Assembly: GCF_033568475.1 (NCBI RefSeq)
Contig: NC_133123.1
Coordinates: 1,054,001-1,118,000 of the forward strand
Length of the DNA: 64,000 nt
Direction of reading: 5' to 3'
Origin: Henckelia pumila
Taxonomy: Eukaryota; Streptophyta; Magnoliopsida; Lamiales; Gesneriaceae
The number at the start of each line of letters is the position of its first letter. Position 1 is the stretch's first letter. The notes beneath the pieces were generated by a model. The model was not told the origin of the DNA and made no database searches. It worked only from the letters and a program-made list of their open reading frames with translations. A program made the translations under genes and the position numbers. Positions 55,247 through 64,000 of the stretch are shown piece by piece.

Positions 55247-55681
55247 GATTGATTGATAACTTGAAATTTAAAATTAATATAATTATATTTGTATTACATG
55301 TAGAAGAGGAGAACACGAGTCTCTTCTATTTGAAGATGAACGAGATTATTTGAGCTACAAACTCAGTTTCGAAATTATTTGTCCTAGATTTTCTCGTGTG
55401 GCCAATGTTTGTTTTATTCCCAGATCTCAACCGACAAAAATATAAACTGTCAAAAAAACTTTACATGTCACTAGGATAAGATACATTTATTTAATTTTTG
55501 CTTCTTTGGGATTTCTATTTCATTGCAATATCTACAGAGAAACAACTACTACATGGTATACAAAGGATAAATCTTTTGGTGGGCTTTCTATTTCAAGATG
55601 GCAATGGGTCTGCCCATGTGTGACAACTGGACCATGACTTCAAACCAACTTACGAAACACCAACAATTTTGGTTTTACAAG
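55247..55681. other. Short intergenic spacer
   Basis: Nothing recognisable lies between the TRIM-like element and the LINE tail. Confidence 0.5.
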
Positions 55682-57277
55682 GTTTTTTTTTTTTACAACA
55701 AAATATATATATCAAACCAAGTCATGACGGATTACATCAAAAATATCAGAAGGCGAAAGAACTACTCGACCTTCATGACCAGACAAAGAACCAACTCCCC
55801 GAGCTAACAAATGGGCAGCGTGATTCGCTGATCGTGGAGCAAAAACAAAATAACAAGATTGAATATCCAGAGCAAGGATCTTACAATCTTCAATAATTAG
55901 GCCGACGGACGAAGAATCTTGTGTTGTAGAATTTAAACCTTCAATAATCAAAAGAGCATCAGATTCAATGGTAATATATGAGAGTTGCATATCTTTTATC
56001 CAGCTGAGAGCTTTTCTTATTCCCAGAACTTCGGCGATTGATTGATCGGTGATTCCAGGCAGCCTGACTTTCATGGCTGCTACTACTGCTCCTCGATGGT
56101 TCCTGATGATACATCCATATCCAGCTTGACCAATATTGGCAAACACCGTAGCATCCGTGTTGCATTTCAGATAATCTGTCGGTGGCGGTGTCCAATGAGC
56201 AGCAGTTGTAGTTCTTTGAAGATAGAGTGTAGATTGCTGATGCAGCGGCCATTTGCGAGCTTCTTTCCACTGAGAAAGGGTGTCCATGGCTGTTTGGAAA
56301 ATTGTTGTTGCTGGGCTGTTCTTCACATTCCAGACCACATCATTTCTATTTTGCCACAAACTCCATAACACCACTGTTGCAATCTCTACTGTACTGCGTG
56401 ATTTCGTTGCAACTAAATGCTTCCACCAACTTTTAAAAGAGCCCCCTGAAACAACGCAGCTACCTATGGTCGTAAGACACCAAACCCTGCTGATGATGGA
56501 CAAGAGATGAGAGCATGTAAGTCATCTTTTGGTTCGTTTCGGCACAGAGGACACCAATCGGGAACCTCCACTCTTCTGTGTTGTAAAGCCTTAAGAGTAG
56601 GTAAACAAGAGGAAAGAGTTCTCCACAAAAAATTCCGAATTTTAGCCGGGATACCAAGCTTCCAAATTAGTTTCCAGTTGATAGTACTTGCACTAAGATC
56701 TTTGGTACGGTGCAATATTTTGTACCCATTCTTCACCGTGTAAGAACCCTTTCTGTCAGCGCCCCACATACATTTATCTTCACAAAACCTTCTGCTCAAA
56801 GGAATGGACATGATCAGTTGTTGGTCCCTCGTATTTTTTATTTCCTTTAGTAAATCAATATCCCAAGAATCTGTCCCTTCTAAACGCAACGAGTTCACTG
56901 TTGCAAGTTGCAAATCTTGAATGCACTCAGACTCAATATAAGGATTATTGAGATCGGGCAGCCAAGGTTCGCCCCAAATATTGGTATTACAACCTGTTCC
57001 AATGCGTTTTATTGCACCAATACGAATTAAGTTTTGTGATGTCATAATGCTTCGCCAAACATAACTAGGATTTGAGCCCATACGTGCTTTGATGAATGAG
57101 CAATGTGGGAAATACCGAGCTTTAAGCACCTTGGAGGCCACTGAATTCTGATCTGACACAAGTTTCCACCCTTGCTTGGCTAAGAGTGCGATATTATATT
57201 CATGCATTCGTCGAAAGCTCAATCCACCTTCCGACTTAATCCTACTCAGCTTGGCCCAAATTTTCCACCTTAGACAG
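55682..57277 (-). mobile_element. LINE (L1-type) 3' end, interrupted by a gypsy insertion
   Basis: The minus strand ends in an A tail (plus-strand T run at 55683-55694). The coding remnant (55712-57277) is the C-terminus of LINE ORF2. Upstream in the element the zinc-binding RT-associated domain (KLSRIKSEGGLSFRRM, then YTVKNGYKIL and DWCPLCRNEPKDDLHAL) is followed by RNase H (KCNTDATVF, GCIIRNHRGAVVAA, ESDALLIIEGLN, NHAAHLLAR). The frame shifts once at about 56465-56500. The reverse transcriptase and endonuclease should lie beyond the chromovirus that cuts it at 57278. Confidence 0.88.
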
Positions 57278-59185
57278 TGTGAGACCTCGATTCTAAACAA
57301 CTAATCTTGGATTAGACAACAATTAAGCAAACAAGATTCAAGACTAAAAGCAAGAATATTTTATTTTTTTATTTTTTTATTTTTTTTTTCAAAAAGGGGG
57401 TGCGCCCGGGCGGCTAAAAACTGCAGCCCGAGCGCCTCCCAAAATAGCAACCTGCTGTTTGGCTCGAAGGGGGGTGCGCCCGGGCGGCTAAAAACAACAG
57501 CCCGAGCGCCCCCTGCTGCAGAACTGGGAAACAGCAGAAAAACAAGGAGGCTCTACTTCAACCCTTCCAAAACGAAATCATTCATTACAACGCAACTCAA
57601 AACGTTAATACACATGTATACTCCATACATAGTAGTTCTAAAGTTATACAATCTCAAACTAATAGAACATGCTTCCGTCTAGCTTATTCAATACAAAACA
57701 AGTTCGAATACGATCTAAGTTCGATTACAAACTCGACTTCTAAAACAACAAGGCCTCACTCTATCAACTCTTCCACCTAGCCATGCAATCTTTGACTCGG
57801 TCCTGCCCCACTTGTTGCTAAGTACACATACAAACAAAGACAACAGCCGGATAATCCGATGAGAATACAATTCCCAGTAAAAAAGACTAGCATATAATAT
57901 CACATAAATATATCAAAACATGATATAAAATCAAATTCCACATATTCCTCAAGTAATTCATTCAATTGCGGAATTAAAATGATATGCATGACTTTAAAAC
58001 TTCTGGATTATCAAACCCAGATAATCAAATGGAATTCTTCTTTCTTTCTTTCTGCGGTTTGGGATCCCGAGGTTAAAATATCCAACGATCACACCGAACT
58101 CTCCTTTCGAGGTGGACGAGGTATATTTTAATCCTCTATACTCTAGGGCATTATAGTGAGTTAATCGACACTTGTAGTAAATCGCCTACCAAGGCCACTC
58201 AGCTATAATCTCCAGATCGTCTAATTCAAAATGAATAATCAATCGTCTCAATATGAATGCATATGTAATCTCATCATTCAAATATAAATTCAATCATAAA
58301 TTCATATAAGCATATAAACATGCAAGTATGTGATTTTTTCTAGGACACTCGAATGAATCCGGATTCGAGTTAATCGTCCTATTCTATTTCAAAGTCATCT
58401 TATACCTTCTCGTCGTTTCAAACTCTTCAATCGGCTCAACTCTTTCAAACTAACAAAAGCTGCAACTCTAGCAACTCCAAGGACTCCCAATCAATCTATT
58501 AGAAGAAGTCACAGATCAAAATCAACATCAAAACTCAATCAAACTCGAAACGATATCCAAAACTCAAACTGACGGCATAACGGCTGTAACTGATCAAACC
58601 GGAAACACAGACAGCAGGATATCAATTCAATATACTCATTCTAAACCTCAAACATCATATCCAACCCAATACCAACACATATCAAAAATCAGATTTTCGA
58701 AAATAATAAGAAAATTCATATCAAATCTGATCGTCGTTAGATCTTCGAACCGTCTTAGATATACTGTCACAGCTATCTAATAATCATCATCTCCGAATAT
58801 AAATTAATTCTAACAACATCCAAAAATTCAAACCTCTCAGAATTAAGATAAACTTACATCCAACGGAGCACTCGAAGCTGTGATCATAGATATCAAGTCA
58901 GAATTCAATTCTATCGGACGGATTGAGCTAGAATCGAAATCACAAAAGCTTGGGGAAGCTTTTGGTCGCTTCAATAGAGGAGTGAACGGTTTGGAGGTGA
59001 TGAAGGGAAGAAGTGGAGACTTAGTCAAAGTCTCTAACTTATAACAAAAACCATTTTTGCATTTTAGTCCCTAAAATTTCCGAAAATTGCAAAAAGGTCC
59101 CTGATTAATAAAAAGTCGGCTCTCGAATTCTGAAATCACTGAATATTTCAAATAAGATCAATTAAGATAAAAACGGGACGTTACA
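57278..59185 (-). repeat. 3' LTR of the second chromovirus
   Basis: It contains, near its U5 end (plus 57395-57530), two copies about 75 bp apart of GGGTGCGCCCGGGCGGCTAA paired with CAGCCCGAGCGCC. An A/T-rich stretch (57355-57390) follows toward the LTR end. Confidence 0.9.
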
Positions 59186-59282
59186 ATTCTCCCCCTCTTA
59201 GAAAAGATTTCGTCCTCGAAATCATCAATATCAACTCATAAGAAGATAATTAAGAATTTAAGAACAGAATTAAGAACTCACG

Positions 59283-62200
59283 TCAGATGAATAAATCAGG
59301 AAATCTCTGTCTCATGTCAGATTCTGTCTCCCAAGTCGCTTCTTCGACTCCGTGACGACTCCACTGAACTTTCACCAAAGGTATCGATTTGGTTTTGAGT
59401 TGTTTCTTCTTTCTGTCAAGGATCTGAATCGGTCTTTCAAAGTAGCTCAGAGTTTCATCAAGTTCGGCTTCGTCTGGCTGAAGAACATGAGAAGGATCGG
59501 GATGGTATTTCCTCAACATCGAGACGTGAAATACGTCGTGAATTCCAGATAAAGAAGGAGGAAGTGCTAATCAGTAGGCTAGATCGCCTATCTTCTGTAA
59601 AACTTCATACGAGCCGATGAATCTCGGTGACAACTTCCCTCTCTTCCCAAATCTAACAGTACCTCTAAACGGAGAAATCTTCAAGAATACACGGTCTCCC
59701 TGATCAAAATATAGAGGTCTGTGACAGATATTCGCATACTTCGCTTGTCGGTCTTGAGCAGTCTTCATTCTCAATCGAATAATCTTCACCTGCTCAGCCA
59801 TATCACGAATCACATCTGGTCCCAAGTCTGGGGACTCAGACATCTCATCCCAGTACAGAGGAGATCTGCACTTCCTTCCGTACAACGCTTCAAATGGTGT
59901 CATACATATACTCGTCTGAAAGCTGTTGTTGTACGAAAACTCAACGAGAGGCATTGAATCTTGCCAAGTAGTGCCAAAGTCAAGCACCACTGCTCGTAAC
60001 ATATCCTCCAGAGTTTGAATCGTCCTCTCAGACTGCCCGTCCGTCTGAGGATGATACGTTGTACTCAGGTGCAACCTAGTACCAAGAGCCTCTTGCAGGC
60101 TGTGCCAGAAGTGAGAAGTAAACCGAGGATCTCGGTCAGAAACAATCGATCTCGGCACACCGTGCAATCTGACAATCTCTCTAACATACAAGTCGGCCAT
60201 CTGATCGTGACGATATGTCATCCGATAGGGAATAAAACAAGCAGACTTCGTCAACCTATCAATCACTACCCAAATAACATCACATCCTCGAACAGATCGG
60301 GGTAGCTTCGTGACAAAGTCCATCGAGATATAATCTCACTTCCATTCCGGAATAGATAAACTGTGCAAAAGACCCCTCGGCCTCTTTCTCTCGGCTTTCA
60401 CCTGCTGACAGTTCAAACAACGGGATACAAACCTCGCAACATCACTCTTCATCTTCTTCCACCAAAACTGACTCTTTAGGTCGTTAAACATCTTCCGGCC
60501 TCCTGGATGAACACTGAACCGACTGCAATGTGCCTCTCGTAAAATACGCTGTCTCAACTCAGAAATATCAGGCACAACAATACGGTTATTCACAAGTAAA
60601 ACATCATCCCTGACCTGAAACTCAGACTAGTGTCCAGATCTCACTTTCTCTATCGAATTCTGAATACTCTCATCGGATTTCTGTGCTTCTCTGATCGACA
60701 CAAACAACTCTGGCTCGGCCTGGATAGCACAAACTCTGATAGGACTCCTATCTGATTCAAACTCCAATCGAGAATTGCAACAGTCGTCAATCAAACGAGA
60801 CACTCCGATGGTCGAAAGAGATAAGGAACAAAGCTTGCGACTCAAAGCATCGGCAGCTGCATTCGATTTCCCCAGGTAATACTTAATCTCCCTGTCAAAA
60901 TCCTTCAATAAATCTAGCAATATCCTCTGTCTCATATTCAACTCAGACTGTGAAAATAAGTACTTAAGACTCTTATGATCAGAAAAGATCTCAAAAAACT
61001 CACCGTACAGATAGTGACGCCAGATCTTCAAGGCAAAAACAATAGCAACGAGTTCAAGATCATGAACTGGATAACGAGTCTCGTGCGGTTTCAACTGCCT
61101 CGATGCATATGCTATCACGTGCTTCATCTGCATAAGAATACATCCAAGACCAGAATGAGAAGCATCGCAATACACCGTAAAACCTCCAGAACCTGATGGA
61201 ATAGAAAGTATCGGAGCACTAGTCAATCTCTTCTTCAACCCAATGAAACTGGTCTCACACTCTTCAGTCCAAACAAAAGGCGTGTTTTTCTGAGTCAGCT
61301 GGGTGATTGGCTTCGCAATTGAAGAGAAAGCCTGGATAAATCTGCGATAGTAACCCGCTAAACCCATAAAACTTCGAATCTCAGGCACAGAAGTCGGCCT
61401 ACGCCAGTTCATAACTGCCTCGATCTTGCTGGGATCGACAAAAATCCCATCTCCCGAGATAATGTGACCAAGAAAAACGACTCGGTCTAACCAAAACTCG
61501 CACTTCGATAGTTTGGCAAACAACTGTTCAGTTCTCAAAATCTGCAAAACAATCCTCAGATGCTCTGCATGATCAGCACGGCTCTTCGAATAGATCAGGA
61601 TATCGTCAATAAAACTAATAACAAAATCATCTAGAAAACGCTGAAATATTCGGTTCATCAACCCCATAAAGACTGCTGGGGCGTTAGTCAAACCGAATGG
61701 CATGACAAGAAATTCAAAATGGCCATACCTCATTCGAAACGCAGTCTTAAGAATATCCTCCTCTCGAACTCTCAGTTGATGATACCCAGATCTCAAATCT
61801 ATCTTCGAATAAATACACGAACCCTGCAGTTGATCAAAAAGATCATCTATACTAGGTAAAGGATACCTGTTCTTAACTGTCGCCTGGTTCAGTTGGCGGT
61901 AGTCAATGCAGAGACGCATAGAGCCATCTTTCTTTCTAACAAACAGAACAGGAGCACCCCAAGGCGATACACTAGGTCGAATGTATCCCTTGGCAATCAA
62001 TTCTTCCAACTGCTCCTTCAATTCTTTCAATTCAATCGGAGCCATTCTATACGGAGCTTTAGAAATCTGCTGAGTACCTGACGTCAATTCGATGCTAAAT
62101 TCAATCTCATGAATAGGCGGTAATCCCGGAATCTCATCCGAGAACACATCAGGAAACTCTCTAACCACTGGTATATCAATCAACTCAGGGCTAGACTTCA

Positions 62201-63833
62201 AAACATCGACCGCATAAATCAAAAATCCCTCGGCTCCTTTCTGCAACAATCTAGTCATAGACAATACAGAAATCAAAGGAATTTTAGAACGAGAACCATT
62301 ACCAAAGAATCTCCACTCGTCTGACATCTCTGGTCTGAAACGGACTATCTTCTGAAAACAATCTACTGTAGCCCTGTACTTAGTCAAAACATCTATGCCA
62401 ACTATGCAGTCAAAGTCAGACAAACCAAGTACAATACAGTCGATCTCGATCAAATTTCCTTCAAAACTCAATCCACAATTTCTAACGAAATTCCTCGCAA
62501 CAATTCCTCCACCCAAAGGTGAAGTAACAGAAACTACAACAGGTAATGGCTCAAAAGGCAAGGCATGCATCAACACAAATTTCTCAGATATGAAAGAGTG
62601 AGAAGCACCTGTATCTATCAAAATATTAGCAGGATAATCAAAGATCGTAAAATTACTTGCAATCACATCATCAGGTGCAGCCTGAGCCTGATCCTCATTC
62701 AGAGCATACACTCTTGCCTGCTGTCTAGGAGGTTGGTTCAAATTCTGGTTGCCTCCTTGACGATTCTGTTGTTGAGGTTGGAAAGAGTGAACTGCATTCA
62801 ATTGCCTCTGAGGCTGAGACGACTGTCGAGAATCATTTCCACTTTGTGCTTGCTCAAAGCCCCGCTGAGGACAAAGTCTAGCATAATGCCCTGTCTGCTG
62901 AAAAATATAGCAATTCCCAAATATTCCCCTACACTGGTCACTGGAGTGATGACCTCCACACTTGCTACAGGAAGTACCAGAGGAACTTGAACCTTGACTG
63001 TAACTGTTCTGTTTCGAGCCACCAGAACTTGAAGAACTGCTTCCCGAGTTCTTAAACTGTTTCCCCTTGGGACGAAAGTAATTCTTCTTATTACCTCCAT
63101 TGCTATCACCTTCAGTCCTCGGTGGTTGATTCTGGTATTGGGACGGTTGGGCCTGAAACTGCCTCTGTTGTTGCTGAGGTGCAAACTGATTTCCTCTCTG
63201 TCTCATCAATCCAGCCTCCGCACCCTTGGCATGATCCATAGCATCTGCGAAGTTATTGGGCCTTCCGATATTGACCAAAGTAAAGATATCAGGGTTCAAA
63301 CCGTCAATGAAGTGGTCAGCTTTCGCTTCCTCATTGTCAAAAATGTGTGGAGTAAAACTCAATAGACTGTCAAATTTGGTAACATATTCTTCGATACTCA
63401 AATTGCCTTGCTTCAAATTTGCGAATTCGACATTCTTATCCTTTCGGTAAGAAACTGGGAAGAATCGTTTATAAAACTCAGTCTTGAATAGAATCCAGTT
63501 TATAAGAGTACCTCTGTTCTCCATGGCTTTCTTAGTTGAGGTCCACCATTTCTTAGCCACTCCGTGTAGCTGATGAAAAACCAATCTAATTCGCCGGTCA
63601 TTGGAATAGTCGAGATAATCAAAGAGCTGATCTATATCATCCATCCAGCCCTCGCAATCCACGTGATTCTCCGTACCTTTCAAGATCGGTGGTCGGAAAG
63701 ATTGAAACCTCTTCAGTAAGGTTTCCATAGGGGTAGCCGTGGCATCCATCTGATTCTCAACCGTATCGCCCTGGTCATTCGGAGGAGTCATTACAGGTGG
63801 AGTATTCATGTTCAATCTTCTTCGAGTACCCAT
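59283..63833 (-). pseudogene. Gag-pol of the second chromovirus with three in-frame stops
   Basis: One frame of 1517 codons runs from ATG 63833 ([13 protein letters not shown]) to the stop at 59283, broken by stops at 60627-60629 (TAG), 60336-60338 (TGA) and 59571-59573 (TGA). Gag ([24 protein letters not shown]) is followed by a Gln/Ser-rich linker and a knuckle [14 protein letters not shown] in which one of the four ligands, normally Cys, is Phe. Then come protease [10 protein letters not shown], reverse transcriptase ([21 protein letters not shown]), RNase H ([10 protein letters not shown]), integrase ([29 protein letters not shown]) and a chromodomain-like end (ERPIQILDRK). Comparison with the other chromovirus here suggests Trp and Arg at the second and third stop sites. 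Not functional as it stands. Confidence 0.93.
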
Positions 63834-64000
63834 CTACAAGCAAAGGGATTAGAACACATATATCTCAATCTCAAAATTTCAGTGTCCCACAACCTCTGAT
63901 CTTCTTACTAAAGCCAAAAGACGGAACTCGGATTCAATGAATGATTATAGTTCATATCTCAATCAATTCATGCTTTATAAATTAAATCACATAATCATGT

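Larger units (their letters stand above)
57278..64000 (-). mobile_element. Second Ty3/gypsy chromovirus (Tekay/Del-like), 5' end outside window
   Basis: The 3' LTR (57278-59185, 1908 bp) runs TGTAACGTCCCG...CTCACA on the minus strand. A polypurine tract AAGAGGGGGAGAAT (plus 59186-59199) abuts it. Gag-pol lies at 59283-63833. The 5' LTR and PBS are beyond 64000, so the target duplication cannot be checked. The insertion is inside LINE ORF2. Confidence 0.93.

Noticed and set aside
57715..57903. Short minus-strand frame in the second chromovirus LTR
   Set aside because: Lies entirely in LTR sequence and matches no family.

Overview
This is a stretch of plant nuclear DNA, most likely from a eudicot. 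Introns follow GT-AG and the spacers are very AT-rich. It carries plant-specific gene families (MUCI70/TOD1, DUF506, L-type lectin receptor kinase, P-class PPR) and the usual plant transposon mix: Ty3/gypsy chromoviruses, an Athila-like element, a copia LTR, a LINE, SINEs, a Helitron end and several MITE families. I cannot name the species. There is no operon-like organisation; gene relations are positional only.

Host genes. (1) 1-3161 (+): the last eight exons of a MUCI70/TOD1-family hexosyltransferase whose 5' end lies outside the window. (2) 8274-9924 (+): three 3' exons of a PIG3-type quinone oxidoreductase with a one-base deletion, probably a pseudogene. (3) 41976-43158 (+): a complete three-exon DUF506 gene. 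(4) 43740-45794 (-): an intronless L-type lectin receptor kinase close to LecRK clade VII, tail to tail with the DUF506 gene. (5) 49014-50399 (-): an intronless mitochondrial-type PPR gene resembling At5g18390. A short membrane-protein reading frame at 26031-26423 (-) is unassigned.

Mobile DNA fills most of the rest. 5.8-11.2 kb holds two MITEs, each inserted in the second copy of a small tandem duplication; the first contains a further nested MITE. 13.7-26.0 kb is a nest: a copia LTR (14301-25662) carries a complete Ty3/gypsy chromovirus (14905-22519, LTRs of 1461 bp, TSD GATAT) and a second repeat that itself holds a Stowaway-like MITE. 26.6-27.7 kb is a hAT-like element. 27.96-39.03 kb is an old minus-strand gypsy remnant split by a young Athila-like element (28570-37246, LTRs of 1389 bp, TSD AACTC) that has gag-protease and a transposon-associated ORF but no reverse transcriptase or integrase. 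39.05 kb carries a Helitron 3' end. 51710-55241 is a 3.5 kb non-coding LTR element with internal minisatellites (TSD CATGT). 55.68-57.28 kb is a LINE interrupted by a second chromovirus (57278 to beyond the window end), whose pol has three in-frame stops.

The most unusual signal is a theme shared by unrelated LTR elements. At least four carry clusters of short, GC-rich, imperfect palindromes in otherwise AT-rich sequence, each family with its own core, and in two families just upstream of a TATA box. I do not see a demonstrably new molecular system; this convergent palindrome architecture and the RT-less Athila-like element are the best leads.
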